DNA of 64,000 nt from Sellimonas caecigallum (GCF_045038405.1 NZ_CP173660.1:1550001-1614000); one strand, 5' to 3'. Positions 17,565 to 25,642 are shown, numbered from the stretch's first letter. Numbers and translations: made by a program. Notes: a model not told the origin generated them from the sequence alone.

Positions 17565-18080
17565 ATGTCAACGGCAAAATGGTATGTAGTTCATACTTAT
17601 TCAGGGTATGAAAATAAAGTAAAAGCCAACATTGATAAGACGATTGAAAACAGACACCTGGAAGATCAGATTCTGGAAGTCAGAGTTCCGATGCAGGATG
17701 TGGTAGAACTTAAAAACGGAGTTCAGAAGGCAGCCCAGAGAAAGATGTTCCCTGGATACGTGCTGATTCACATGGTTATGAATGACGATACCTGGTATGT
17801 GGTGCGTAATACCAGAGGTGTGACAGGATTTGTAGGACCAGGATCCAAGCCGGTGCCGCTTACGGATGAAGAGATGGAACCGCTTGGAATTCAGAAAGAA
17901 GATATTGTTGTGGACTTTGAAGTCGGCGATACGGTAAGCGTCATCTCCGGTGCGTGGGCAGATACGGTTGGAGTGATCCAGGCGATCAATACGCAGAAGC
18001 AAAGCGTCACGATCAATGTTGAATTATTTGGCCGTGAAACACCGGTGGAAATCGGTTTTTCAGATGTCAAGAAAATGTAG
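17565..18080 (+). CDS. nusG: Transcription termination/antitermination protein NusG
   Basis: 171 residues. N-terminal NGN domain (about 1-110: KWYVVHTYSGYENKVKANI..., FPGYVLIHM) that binds RNA polymerase, and a C-terminal KOW domain (GDTVSVISGAWADTVGVIQAIN) that contacts ribosomal S10 or Rho. Typical length and position, 27 bases after secE. It modulates pausing and links transcription to translation. Confidence 0.95.
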   Translation: MSTAKWYVVHTYSGYENKVKANIDKTIENRHLEDQILEVRVPMQDVVELKNGVQKAAQRKMFPGYVLIHMVMNDDTWYVVRNTRGVTGFVGPGSKPVPLTDEEMEPLGIQKEDIVVDFEVGDTVSVISGAWADTVGVIQAINTQKQSVTINVELFGRETPVEIGFSDVKKM

Positions 18081-18090
18081 CGTAAAACAA

Positions 18091-18118
18091 GTGGGAGGGA
18101 AATCCCCGCAAATACCAC
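18091..18118 (+). promoter_or_regulatory. Probable L1-binding operator upstream of rplK (23S rRNA mimic)
   Basis: GTGGGAGGG at 18091-18099 and AAATACCAC at 18110-18118 fold into a stem (GTGG/CCAC with an inner GGGA/TCCC-type pairing). The flanks read like the L1 site in helices 76-77 of 23S rRNA (recalled as GGUGGGAGG... AAAUACCACC). The ribosome site AAGGAGG starts right after it. L1 autoregulation of rplKA is established in other bacteria; the call here rests on sequence similarity to rRNA. Confidence 0.65.
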
Positions 18119-18134
18119 AAGGAGGTACAAAATA

Positions 18135-18560
18135 ATGGCTAAAAAAGTAGAAGGTTATATTAAATTGCAGATTCCTGCTGGAAAGGCAACACCGGCTCCT
18201 CCGGTTGGACCGGCTCTTGGACAGCACGGAGTTAACATCGTAGAATTTACAAAACAGTTCAACGCAAGAACAGCAGATCAGGGAGATCTGATCATTCCTG
18301 TAGTCATCACAGTTTATAATGACAGAAGCTTCAGCTTCATCACAAAGACACCGCCGGCAGCAGTTCTGATCAAGAAAGCATGTAAGATCAAATCCGGTTC
18401 TGGTGTACCGAACAAGACAAAAGTTGCTACGATCACAAAAGCTCAGGTTCAGGAAATCGCTGAACTGAAAATGCCAGACTTAAACGCTGCAAGCGTAGAA
18501 GCTGCTATGAGCATGATCGCTGGTACATGCCGAAGCATGGGTGTTACAGTAGTTGACTAA
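18135..18560 (+). CDS. rplK: 50S ribosomal protein L11
   Basis: 141 residues, the usual length. N-terminal domain contains the proline-rich GKATPAPPVGPALGQHGVNI loop contacted by thiopeptide antibiotics and stringent-response factors; the C-terminal domain binds 23S rRNA at the GTPase-associated centre. ATG at 18135 with AAGGAGG directly after the L1-site-like structure. Fourth gene of the operon. Confidence 0.96.
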   Translation: MAKKVEGYIKLQIPAGKATPAPPVGPALGQHGVNIVEFTKQFNARTADQGDLIIPVVITVYNDRSFSFITKTPPAAVLIKKACKIKSGSGVPNKTKVATITKAQVQEIAELKMPDLNAASVEAAMSMIAGTCRSMGVTVVD

Positions 18561-18577
18561 TTGTAAACTTGAGAAAC

Positions 18578-18606
18578 GTGGGAGGGCTCGCTCCCGATAT
18601 TACCAC
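18578..18606 (+). promoter_or_regulatory. Second probable L1-binding operator, upstream of rplA
   Basis: GTGGGAGGG at 18578-18586 pairs with the CTCCC at 18591-18595, and the flanking GTGG pairs with TACCAC ending at 18606. It repeats the layout found before rplK, again placed immediately before the ribosome site (TAGGAGG at 18607-18613). It could let L1 repress its own translation separately from L11. Confidence 0.6.
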
Positions 18607-18620
18607 TAGGAGGTTATAAG

Positions 18621-19313
18621 ATGAAAAGAGGAAAGAAATATATCGAAGCTTCTAAACTGATCGAAAGAGGAAATCTTTACGACAGAGACGAAGCGGTAGC
18701 ATTAGTTAAAAAATCTGCAACAGCAAAGTTTGATGAGACAATCGAAGCTCACATCAGAACAGGCTGCGACGGACGTCACGCAGATCAGCAGATCCGTGGT
18801 GCGGTAGTACTTCCGCACGGAACAGGAAAGAAAGTTCGTATCCTTGTATTCGCAAAAGATGCAAAAGCTGAAGAAGCAAAAGCAGCAGGAGCAGATTACG
18901 TAGGAGCAGAAGACCTGATCCCGAGAATCCAGAATGAAAACTGGTTCGAATTCGACGTAGTTGTAGCTACACCGGATATGATGGGCGTTGTAGGACGTCT
19001 TGGACGTGTACTTGGACCGAAGGGCTTAATGCCGAACCCGAAGGCTGGTACAGTAACAATGGACGTTACAAAAGCGATCAAAGATATCAAAGCCGGTAAG
19101 ATCGAGTACAGATTGGACAAGACAAACATTATCCATGTACCGGTTGGAAAAGCTTCTTTCACTGAAGAACAGTTAGCGGACAACTTCCAGACGCTTATTG
19201 ATGCAATCATCAAAGCAAGACCGGCAGCAGTAAAAGGCCAGTTCCTGAAGAGTGTGACACTCACATCTACAATGGGACCTGGAGTAAAAGTAAACCCGGC
19301 AAAATTAGCTTAA
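18621..19313 (+). CDS. rplA: 50S ribosomal protein L1
   Basis: 230 residues, normal size. Contains the L1 fold with MKRGKKYIEASKLI at the start, the conserved ATPDMMGVVGRLGRVLGPKGLMPNPKAGTVT region and LKSVTLTSTMGPGVKVNP at the end. L1 forms the mobile stalk at the E site and is the translational repressor of rplKA in many bacteria, fitting the two operator-like hairpins. Last gene before a terminator. Confidence 0.96.
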   Translation: MKRGKKYIEASKLIERGNLYDRDEAVALVKKSATAKFDETIEAHIRTGCDGRHADQQIRGAVVLPHGTGKKVRILVFAKDAKAEEAKAAGADYVGAEDLIPRIQNENWFEFDVVVATPDMMGVVGRLGRVLGPKGLMPNPKAGTVTMDVTKAIKDIKAGKIEYRLDKTNIIHVPVGKASFTEEQLADNFQTLIDAIIKARPAAVKGQFLKSVTLTSTMGPGVKVNPAKLA

Positions 19314-19334
19314 TCTGATTGGCGTAGATAAAGA

Positions 19335-19366
19335 GAACCCTGAATAGATGCAGGGTTCTTTTTTTT
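19335..19366 (+). terminator. Intrinsic terminator after rplA
   Basis: GAACCCTG (19335-19342) and CAGGGTTC (19351-19358), then eight T. Confidence 0.9.
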
Positions 19367-19392
19367 GTGCGCAAAATTCCTTGATTACAAGA

Positions 19393-19443
19393 CTACTTTG
19401 TGCTACTATGTAGTTAAGAAAAGTACCTTGTGGAACAAAGTAG
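19393..19443 (+). promoter_or_regulatory. Possible PadR operator region
   Basis: CTACTTTGT at 19393-19401 is mirrored by ACAAAGTAG at 19435-19443, just before the padR-like start at 19452. A further GTAG at 19410-19413 can pair with the first CTAC. Autorepression through such a dyad is usual for PadR proteins; the long spacing makes this tentative. Confidence 0.4.
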
Positions 19444-19451
19444 GTGGTAAC

Positions 19452-19784
19452 ATGTATGATAAATCGCAGCTGATGCGGGGGACGCTGGAAGGGGCGATAC
19501 TGAAGATCCTGTCCGCAAATGAGACATATGGATATGAGATCCTCGTGCAGCTCCAGGCATGCGGCTTTGGGGAGATCAAGGAAGGGACGATCTACCCTCT
19601 TTTGATCCGACTGGAAAAGAAAGGGATCATAAAAGGAGAATTTAAGGCGTCTCCGCTTGGACCGGACAGAAAATACTACAAGCTGACGGAAGAGGGAGTG
19701 CGCTACATGGAAAGTTTTGAAGAGAGCTGGAGTGCGATCCGGGAAGCGATGGATCGATTATGGAAGAAAGGAGGAAACGTATGA
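19452..19784 (+). CDS. PadR family transcriptional regulator
   Basis: 110 residues from the ATG at 19452; upstream in-frame starts would lie in the operator region. PadR winged helix: LMRGTLEGAILKILSANETYGYEI, then KEGTIYPLLIRLEKKGII and the wing GPDRKYYKLTEEG. The short C-terminal helix places it with PadR-s2 regulators. It overlaps the following membrane-protein gene by 4 bases (ATGA), the usual PadR/sensor-like pair. It is a clear paralogue of the PadR protein encoded at 62.7-63.0 kb. Confidence 0.9.
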   Translation: MYDKSQLMRGTLEGAILKILSANETYGYEILVQLQACGFGEIKEGTIYPLLIRLEKKGIIKGEFKASPLGPDRKYYKLTEEGVRYMESFEESWSAIREAMDRLWKKGGNV

Positions 19785-20506
19785 AAACGTATAAAGAAAA
19801 ACATGTATATGTAGATGATTCCTCTTTGGAAGATGAAGATTGGATGACGCTGAGGAAGATCATGCGCCAGATTTCCTGCTGTGAAGTGGATGAGGGAGAA
19901 TTGGAAGGGATTCGAAGGGAAATCATCGGGATGGCCAAAGAAGCGCGCGTGCGCGGCAGAAGTCTGAGAGAAGAGATTGGGGAGTCGGAGCGGACATTTG
20001 CCGAGGAAATTTTTCGGGCGTCCACCGGACGGGAGATGGCTCCGGGCAGAAAACAATTGAAGGGCGTGGGAATTTTTTTCATCGTGTACGGCATCGTCTA
20101 TCTCGTGCATTGGGGGATGCGGTTTCTCTTTTTCGGAACGTTGAATTTGATGGAGAGTTATCAGGGCGGAGGATTGGACAATTTTGAGCAGATGTATGTT
20201 ATATGGGGCATCAAAGAAATAATTGCAGAAATTTCAATCCTTCTGATTGGAATCTGGACAGTCCGGCACTGCGGAGACCGAAGAAGGCGGAAGAAACAGA
20301 AGATAGCAGGAATCTGTCTGCTTGTGTACTTTGGAGCGATTTTGACAGAAATACTGATAGGTTATGCGGCGTGGTCGGCCACGGTATGGATTGCTCTTGA
20401 CGCCATTGCCTACGGTGTGTTCCTTATCCCGCTTATCGGAATCATTGCATCTGGCATCTATTTGTCTGCTGTCGGGCGGAACAAAAAAGATTGGGATGAG
20501 GACTAA
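19781..20506 (+). CDS. PadR-associated membrane protein of unknown function
   Basis: 241 residues from the ATG at 19781 (AAAGGAGG upstream, overlapping the padR stop). Residues 1-90 are cytosolic, acidic and helical; four hydrophobic segments follow at about 97-120, 142-165, 178-200 and 204-228. Proteins of this shape (DUF1700/DUF1048-like) habitually sit behind PadR regulators. The function is not known. It converges with the radical SAM gene, ending 4 bases inside that gene's 3' end. Confidence 0.75.
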   Translation: MKTYKEKHVYVDDSSLEDEDWMTLRKIMRQISCCEVDEGELEGIRREIIGMAKEARVRGRSLREEIGESERTFAEEIFRASTGREMAPGRKQLKGVGIFFIVYGIVYLVHWGMRFLFFGTLNLMESYQGGGLDNFEQMYVIWGIKEIIAEISILLIGIWTVRHCGDRRRRKKQKIAGICLLVYFGAILTEILIGYAAWSATVWIALDAIAYGVFLIPLIGIIASGIYLSAVGRNKKDWDED

Positions 20507-21192
20507 TCCCCCACCCCAAAATCAGTATTTTCATATAAAACCTCTATGGACGGATCGTCTTCGAGCCAGCGGTATTCTTCGAGAAACCAGCGGACGAGCG
20601 ATTCGTCCCGTTTTACATCCGTCGTATTGTCTGTGAAGACGTTGAGCGTCCCAAGTTTGAAATAACGTTTCAGACAGTCGATATCGTACCGGATCATTTC
20701 TTTTGTCTGGCCTTTGATGCCCACCATGAGGCAAGGGGAATCAAAGTATTGACTCAATTCTTCCGCATCTTTGAAAGAAGCGTGTTTGTTCAGATAGTTT
20801 TCGCGAAAATCATAGTCAAATGTCTCGGCTCCGGTTTTGTATACGATCGGAATGCCGAAGAAACGGCGCATTTCATCGAGGCGGTTCCGATAGATCCAGT
20901 GTGCCTCAAAGAAGAGCTTCTGAATCTTTTTTTTCTGGACAATTGTCCGGATATCCTCCAATGTTTCTTTCGGCAGCTCGAAACAGCTTCCTGAATTGAT
21001 GATTTCCAGGACGCCGAACTCCCCGGTTATGTGCGAGAGCACTTCCTGGTTCAGGGCACGCATGGCCTCCAGATCCCGGGAGTTATCATCGATGTAGTCG
21101 CAGAATCGGCATTTTCCCCACACGCAGGGATAGCCTTTTAGGAGAACGATCTCCCGCTGATTTTTGTTTGTGATCTTACTGTATCGATCCAT
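20503..21192 (-). CDS. queL: Radical SAM enzyme, probable queuine lyase (QueL-like)
   Basis: 229 residues. A cluster motif near the start reads CVWGKCRFC (Cys23, Cys28, Cys31), spacing C-x4-C-x2-C rather than the common CxxxCxxC. A short TIM-barrel-like body follows. It is the third gene of an operon with a nucleoside hydrolase and an ECF substrate-binding membrane protein, led by a preQ1-type riboswitch. That matches the queuosine-salvage set described in Clostridioides difficile, in which a radical SAM lyase (QueL) turns queuine into preQ1. The start overlaps the ECF gene by 17 bases. The function is inferred from motif plus context. Confidence 0.68.
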   Translation of the reverse strand: MDRYSKITNKNQREIVLLKGYPCVWGKCRFCDYIDDNSRDLEAMRALNQEVLSHITGEFGVLEIINSGSCFELPKETLEDIRTIVQKKKIQKLFFEAHWIYRNRLDEMRRFFGIPIVYKTGAETFDYDFRENYLNKHASFKDAEELSQYFDSPCLMVGIKGQTKEMIRYDIDCLKRYFKLGTLNVFTDNTTDVKRDESLVRWFLEEYRWLEDDPSIEVLYENTDFGVGD

Positions 21193-21772
21193 AGGATACT
21201 CCTTCCTTTAAACTCTGGATGATGCTTTTTGGCAGTGCGTGCAGCAAAAAGATGGACACGAAAAGCGTAAGTATCCGATCGGCGTAATCCGTAAAAATCT
21301 GCACACAGAATACACTTGCGGTAAGTCCGAGACCACTGTGGTGCAAAATCTGCACAAGGACGGAAGAACCGGATGAAGTGATGCCGCCAAATACAAAAGA
21401 GGATATCAGTGCTGATACGACTGTACCTGGGACGGAAATCAGCAGTGTGAGAACCGGGAGAGGAAATCTGCCCGAATGGATGGTCCGGTCTTTCGTGTGC
21501 AGCAGCAGTCCCGCGGCAAACCCTGTGATAAGCTGGACTGGCAAGAAAAACAGAGAGTAGATGTCGGTTGTGATTCCGGTTATCAGTGCGCTGATAAGAC
21601 CTGGGATCATTCCGTACACAGGGCCAAAAAGCATGGCGGCCATCATAGTACCCAGAGTATCAAAATAGATGGGAAGCCGCAGTGTTAGCGCAAGGTTAGC
21701 CCCCGCAATATTCAGCACAGCCGTAAGTGCGAGAAAAGACAACTGGGATATATGAAGTTTGTTGTTCCTCAT
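21176..21772 (-). CDS. ECF transporter S component, probable queuosine/queuine uptake
   Basis: 198 residues from the ATG at 21772, which overlaps the nucleoside-hydrolase stop (ATGA). Six membrane helices; the text IYFDTLGTMMAAMLFGPVYGMIPGLISALITGITT is typical of the ECF S-component family that binds vitamin-like molecules and shares a common energising module encoded elsewhere. In this operon the likely cargo is queuosine or queuine, as for the QueT/QrtT group. No ATPase genes lie nearby, consistent with a shared ECF module. The substrate is inferred. Confidence 0.72.
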   Translation of the reverse strand: MRNNKLHISQLSFLALTAVLNIAGANLALTLRLPIYFDTLGTMMAAMLFGPVYGMIPGLISALITGITTDIYSLFFLPVQLITGFAAGLLLHTKDRTIHSGRFPLPVLTLLISVPGTVVSALISSFVFGGITSSGSSVLVQILHHSGLGLTASVFCVQIFTDYADRILTLFVSIFLLHALPKSIIQSLKEGVSYGSIQ

Positions 21773-22779
21773 GATATTGCCTCCTGGGTCAGGATATGAC
21801 TCAGGATGTGATCGGTCGTTTCCCTGTCTGCCCCCAGTACACTGCAAAAGAACATAAGGAAAAATTCCTTCACATTGACGCTTGTAAGGATGGTTGCATT
21901 TGCAGATCTTTTCCAGATGCCACAGGCATCGACGACGCTCTGTCCAAGACTTATCCCTTCGGTCTCCACAGCGGTAAATGCATCGAATCCCTGACAGATA
22001 TCGTGGTTGGCGAAATATGCCACTGCGAGAGGGTCGTTGATGACGCATCCGATAATACCTTCCTGTTTCCAGTGGAAATCAAAGTAAAACCGTGTGATTG
22101 ACTTGATTTTCTCCCCGATATCCGGCTGAAGATACTTCATGTATTCCAAAATATTTGGGGTTAGCACAATTTTTCTGGTTACATCCAGTCCGATCATGTG
22201 GATTTTTTTGCCGCTGAGCTCTGGGCGTGTGGAAAACGCATCGTACACGTAAGCTGCGGCGTCCGGGTCGCACCAGTAATTGTATTCGGCCACAGGAGAA
22301 CAGTTTCCGTGGGATTTGTAGGATCCGCCCATGGATACAAGTTCTTTTACGCGTGAGAATGCCTGGATGTCTCTCTGGATTGCCCGGGCAAGGTTTGTCA
22401 TGGGGCCAAGGGCGATGACCGATACGTCTTCTTCAGACTTTAATGTGTCCAGCAGATAGGAAACGGCATCTGTTCTTGGTTTTTGCGTTGTTTCAAGAGT
22501 GAAAAAAGATTCCCCGAGACCGTCTCTGCCATGCGTGTCCATGGCGTCCACATAAGGCCTTTTTAAAGGCTTTGCTTCCCCGATGTAGACAGGGATGTCG
22601 GTCCGGTTCATCCATTGCAGGACCTGAAGCGCATTCTTTGCGCCGGTTTCGACGGGAACATTCCCGCAGACGACTGTGATGCCGATGACTTCGATTTCCG
22701 GTAAGGACAAGGCAAGCATAAGAGCCAGCGCGTCGTCGATCCCCGGATCACAGTCCAGAATTACTTTTTTTGCATTCAT
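21769..22779 (-). CDS. queK: Nucleoside hydrolase, probable queuosine hydrolase (QueK-like)
   Basis: 336 residues. The calcium-binding signature of inosine-uridine type hydrolases is at the N-terminus (VILDCDPGIDDALALMLAL, residues 6-24). Other family marks are ITVVCGNV, the ALGPMTNLA segment and MGGSYKSHGNCSPVAEYNYWCDPDAAAYV. It cleaves N-glycosidic bonds of nucleosides. Specificity for queuosine is inferred from the preQ1-I-like riboswitch ahead and the radical SAM and ECF genes behind; otherwise it would be annotated as a general IU-NH. Ribosome site AAGGAG 8 bases upstream, apparently able to pair with the riboswitch 3' end. Confidence 0.75.
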   Translation of the reverse strand: MNAKKVILDCDPGIDDALALMLALSLPEIEVIGITVVCGNVPVETGAKNALQVLQWMNRTDIPVYIGEAKPLKRPYVDAMDTHGRDGLGESFFTLETTQKPRTDAVSYLLDTLKSEEDVSVIALGPMTNLARAIQRDIQAFSRVKELVSMGGSYKSHGNCSPVAEYNYWCDPDAAAYVYDAFSTRPELSGKKIHMIGLDVTRKIVLTPNILEYMKYLQPDIGEKIKSITRFYFDFHWKQEGIIGCVINDPLAVAYFANHDICQGFDAFTAVETEGISLGQSVVDACGIWKRSANATILTSVNVKEFFLMFFCSVLGADRETTDHILSHILTQEAIS

Positions 22780-22813
22780 TCTCCAATCTCCTTTTCTTTT
22801 AAAATGTTAGTTT

Positions 22814-22854
22814 GAGATACTTGGTTTTTTATACTGGGAAGTTCACGAACCAGT
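22814..22854 (-). promoter_or_regulatory. preQ1-I-like riboswitch
   Basis: On the minus strand: stem ACTGG (22854-22850) / CCAGT with an internal loop TTCGTGAACTTC, then the A-rich tail ATAAAAAACCAAGT ending at 22819. The closely spaced hairpin followed by AUAAAAAACYAAG is the type I preQ1 aptamer pattern; loop ACUU can pair with tail AAGU to make the H-type pseudoknot. Directly 3', ATCTC (22818-22814) is complementary to GAGAT (22790-22786) in the ribosome site of the nucleoside hydrolase, so translational control is likely. A perfect hairpin CGGAATAC/GTATTCCG (22856-22874) lies just 5'. Confidence 0.75.
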
Positions 22855-22929
22855 CCGGAATACATTGTATTCCGATTGTATAAATGCAGATATAGTATAG
22901 CAGAAGAGGGACGGAAATGGAAGGAGAAA

Positions 22930-22984
22930 TAAAATTCAGACAGAAATACCCACCGGCGATTGCAGGATCCTTTTTGCGGTGGGT
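22930..22984 (-). terminator. Probable terminator after iadA
   Basis: ACCCACCG (22948-22955) and CGGTGGGT (22977-22984) form an 8-bp stem. Reading on the minus strand it follows iadA and leads into a T-rich run around 22930-22945; the plus strand has a better T-run but no gene to terminate. Confidence 0.5.
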
Positions 22985-23000
22985 TTTCTGTTTTTGAATG

Positions 23001-24146
23001 TTATGATTCATAGGTGCCTTTTTTTAACAGGACATGATCTGCCATCATCCGTTTACCTTTGGCGATCACAGTGTGGAGAGTCAGATCTTCATCCAGCAGC
23101 AGGAGATCGGCGTCGGATCCGACGCGCACGCATCCCTTTTGCGGAAAAAGCTCCAGTGATTTTGCAGTATTGGATGTGGCAAAACAGAGAGCTTCTTCTA
23201 AAGGCATCTGATATTCCTGTACGAGAACTTTGAGCTCCTTATAGACTGTATCGACAGGAGCGTAACCTATTTCAAGAAGAGTTCCAACAGTGTCATAGGT
23301 AGACCAGCTTCCCATGCCGTCCGAGCTTATGGTAATACGGTCCAGTGGGATACCGCGATTTTTGGCCTCCATAATACATGAGGCCGGCCTGCCTGCGCCG
23401 GTAATGCCGCAGGTCAGATCGATAAACCCGCCCTGGCTGGCAAAAGAAAATGCTTCATTTAAAAGTTCTTTCTTTCGGTTAACATGAGTGGGATGATAGA
23501 TTTTGGCAGGGACTGCGGTTTGCCTTAATGCTTCCAGGACGAGAGAAAGGCCAGTCGGAGCATCTCCCATATGAAGGAGTACGATGCCGCACTTACCAGA
23601 AAGCATGCCGGCGGTACGGGCGTCACTTCCAAGGCGGATCAGTTCTTCGACAGTGACATTGGGAGCCCGGTGGTCAGAAAGAGCCAGTTTCACGCCGATG
23701 ATTTCATCTACAAAAACTAGATCCCGTCCGACACTGCCTGTCAAGGTAATACTTGGATACGCATAAGAGCCGGTGCAGGCATAGGCGGAAAGCCCCTCTT
23801 CTTTCAGAGCCTTGACCCGTGCGATCAGATTTTCTGTGTTTCTCGTGATTCCGTCTGTTCCGAGCAGGCCGAGAACTGTCGTGATACCTCCGCGTATCAG
23901 CTCAGACAGAGTGACTGGCGGCACCTGAGTGTGGAAACTGCCCTCGCCGCCACCGCCCGTGACATGTACGTGCGGATCTATGATTCCAGGCACCAGTTTT
24001 TTTCCTGTTCCTTCGATAACGTGGCAGGATGGAAAAGAGAGATGGATCTCATCTTCAATGGCTTCGATCTGTCCTCCGCAGATCAGGACATCTTTTACAC
24101 CGAGCGCCTCCGGAGCATAAACGGCTGCATTCTTTATTAAGATCAT
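23001..24146 (-). CDS. iadA: Beta-aspartyl-peptidase (isoaspartyl dipeptidase)
   Basis: 381 residues of the amidohydrolase superfamily. Metal ligands HVH in IIDPHVHVTGGGGEGSF (about 57-73), later HPTHVN and the SSDGMGSWS aspartate motif. The GGGGEGSF loop is characteristic of IadA, which removes isoaspartyl dipeptides formed by protein ageing. No close operon partner: a terminator-like hairpin separates it from the queuosine operon downstream. Start has AAGGAGGAG upstream. Confidence 0.9.
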   Translation of the reverse strand: MILIKNAAVYAPEALGVKDVLICGGQIEAIEDEIHLSFPSCHVIEGTGKKLVPGIIDPHVHVTGGGGEGSFHTQVPPVTLSELIRGGITTVLGLLGTDGITRNTENLIARVKALKEEGLSAYACTGSYAYPSITLTGSVGRDLVFVDEIIGVKLALSDHRAPNVTVEELIRLGSDARTAGMLSGKCGIVLLHMGDAPTGLSLVLEALRQTAVPAKIYHPTHVNRKKELLNEAFSFASQGGFIDLTCGITGAGRPASCIMEAKNRGIPLDRITISSDGMGSWSTYDTVGTLLEIGYAPVDTVYKELKVLVQEYQMPLEEALCFATSNTAKSLELFPQKGCVRVGSDADLLLLDEDLTLHTVIAKGKRMMADHVLLKKGTYES

Positions 24147-24345
24147 TTATATCTCCTCCTTTATGATTCTGAGTATTGGTTTTGCGTACATACGATATAA
24201 TCATAACCCGTATTGTACCATAATTCCCACCGTCTGGAAAATATATTGTTTATAGGATACAGAAGAGGGGATATCTGCATAAACCGGAAAAAAGAATGTG
24301 GAAGAAAATCAAAGGGAGCAAATCAAAAAAGATATCAAAAAAATA

Positions 24346-24374
24346 TTGACAACCAGAAAAAGTTGTGATAAGGT
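24346..24374 (+). promoter_or_regulatory. Promoter of rplJL
   Basis: TTGACA at 24346-24351, 17-base spacer, TAAGGT at 24369-24374. The rest of the 24147-24345 gap shows no gene. Confidence 0.75.
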
Positions 24375-24377
24375 TAC

Positions 24378-24495
24378 AAGGTAACTGCCGAAGACAGTAG
24401 GTGCCGGATGGCATAAGGATCAAAACGCCTACCGAGGAAGACGAAATTCATTACTTGAATGTTGACCTCTCTGTCTTTGCAGAGAGGTTTTTTCT
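24378..24495 (+). ncRNA. L10 ribosomal leader with attenuator
   Basis: The leader carries the kinked-stem elements of the L10(L12)4 binding site (GCCGAAGACAGTAGGTGCC near 24386 and GCCTACCGAGGAAGACG near 24427), the Firmicute L10_leader pattern. It ends in an intrinsic terminator (24465-24493). Binding of the L10-L12 complex would favour termination and so limit rplJL expression. Confidence 0.88.
24465..24493 (+). terminator. Attenuator terminator in the L10 leader
   Basis: ACCTCTCTG (24465-24473) and CAGAGAGGT (24480-24488), followed by a run of T. It lies 39 bases before the rplJ start. Confidence 0.85.
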
Positions 24496-24531
24496 GGCAG
24501 CTCACAAATAATATAAGGAGGTGCAACCATC

Positions 24532-25080
24532 GTGGCAAAAGTAGAATTAAAACAGCCGATCGTGCAGGCAATCGCTGAAGACGTAAAGGACGCACAGTCT
24601 GTTGTGCTTGTTGACTACCGTGGATTGACAGTAGCTCAGGATACAGAACTGCGTAAACAGTTAAGAGAAGCGGGTGTGATCTACAAAGTCTGCAAGAACA
24701 CTATGATGAAAAGAGCGTTCGAAGGCACAGAGTTTGCAGGACTGGAAGAATATCTGGACGGACCGAGCGCTATGGCAGTGTCTAAAGAAGATGCTACAGC
24801 TCCGGCAAGAATTATCTGTAAGTTCGCTAAAACAGCAGAAGCTCTTGAAGTAAAAGCTGGTGTCGTTGAAGGAACAGTTTACGATGCAGCAGGAATCAAT
24901 GAACTTTCCAAGATTCCGTCAAGAGAAGAACTTATTTCCAAATTGCTTGGAAGCTTACAGTCACCTATCACAAATCTTGCTCGTGTACTTAATCAGATCG
25001 CTGAAAAAGGTGGAGCAGGCGAATGTGAAGCCGCAGCAGAAGCTCCGGCAGAAGAAGCAGCTGAAACAACAGCTGAATAA
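24532..25080 (+). CDS. rplJ: 50S ribosomal protein L10
   Basis: 182 residues from a GTG at 24532 with AAGGAGG upstream. L10 features: SVVLVDYRGLTVAQDTELRKQLREAGV and KNTMMKRA for rRNA binding, and a C-terminal helix for L12 dimers. A Glu/Ala-rich tail of about 20 residues makes it slightly longer than the usual 165-175. Controlled by the L10 leader just upstream; rplL follows 44 bases later. Confidence 0.96.
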   Translation: MAKVELKQPIVQAIAEDVKDAQSVVLVDYRGLTVAQDTELRKQLREAGVIYKVCKNTMMKRAFEGTEFAGLEEYLDGPSAMAVSKEDATAPARIICKFAKTAEALEVKAGVVEGTVYDAAGINELSKIPSREELISKLLGSLQSPITNLARVLNQIAEKGGAGECEAAAEAPAEEAAETTAE

Positions 25081-25124
25081 TTGATTGAAAAACAAAACCG
25101 AAACAAAATATGGAGGTAAATGAA

Positions 25125-25499
25125 ATGGCAAAATTAACAACAGCTGAATTTATTGAAGCTATCAAAGAATTATCCGTACTGGAATTAAATGATTTAGTAA
25201 AAGCATGTGAAGAAGAATTTGGTGTATCCGCAGCAGCAGGCGTTGTAGTTGCAGCAGCAGGCGGAGAAGCAGCAGCAGCTGAAGAAAAGACAGAGTTCGA
25301 CGTAGAACTTGTTGCAGCTGGAGCATCCAAAGTTAAAGTAATCAAAGTCGTTCGTGAAATCACAGGACTTGGACTGAAAGAAGCAAAAGAACTTGTTGAC
25401 AACGCTCCGAAGGTAGTAAAAGAAGCTGTTTCTAAAGAAGAAGCAGAAGAAATCAAAGCTAAACTTGAAGGCGAAGGCGCAGAAGTTAACGTTAAATAA
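25125..25499 (+). CDS. rplL: 50S ribosomal protein L7/L12
   Basis: 124 residues from the ATG at 25125 (TGGAGG upstream; an earlier in-frame ATG at 25110 lies within the ribosome site). N-terminal dimerisation helices, Ala/Gly-rich hinge (AAAGVVVAAAGGEAAAAEE) and the C-terminal factor-binding domain (KVKVIKVVREITGLGLKEAKELVDNAP). L12 forms the stalk that recruits translational GTPases. A terminator follows at once, so rpoBC is transcribed separately or by read-through. Confidence 0.97.
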   Translation: MAKLTTAEFIEAIKELSVLELNDLVKACEEEFGVSAAAGVVVAAAGGEAAAAEEKTEFDVELVAAGASKVKVIKVVREITGLGLKEAKELVDNAPKVVKEAVSKEEAEEIKAKLEGEGAEVNVK

Positions 25500-25513
25500 T
25501 TGTGCTTGTATGA

Positions 25514-25542
25514 GGCAGGATCCGCAAGGGTCCTGCCTTTTT
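25514..25542 (+). terminator. Intrinsic terminator between rplL and rpoB
   Basis: GGCAGGA (25514-25520) and TCCTGCC (25531-25537), then TTTTT. Confidence 0.85.
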
Positions 25543-25642
25543 GTTCTGTTGGGAAAGTCTTCTGGACTCCCCTGTAGAATAAAAGGCCATCTGGACGGGA
25601 TGCGGTGCCTGGAAAAGAAAGTAAAGAAAAATAAAAAAGTTC

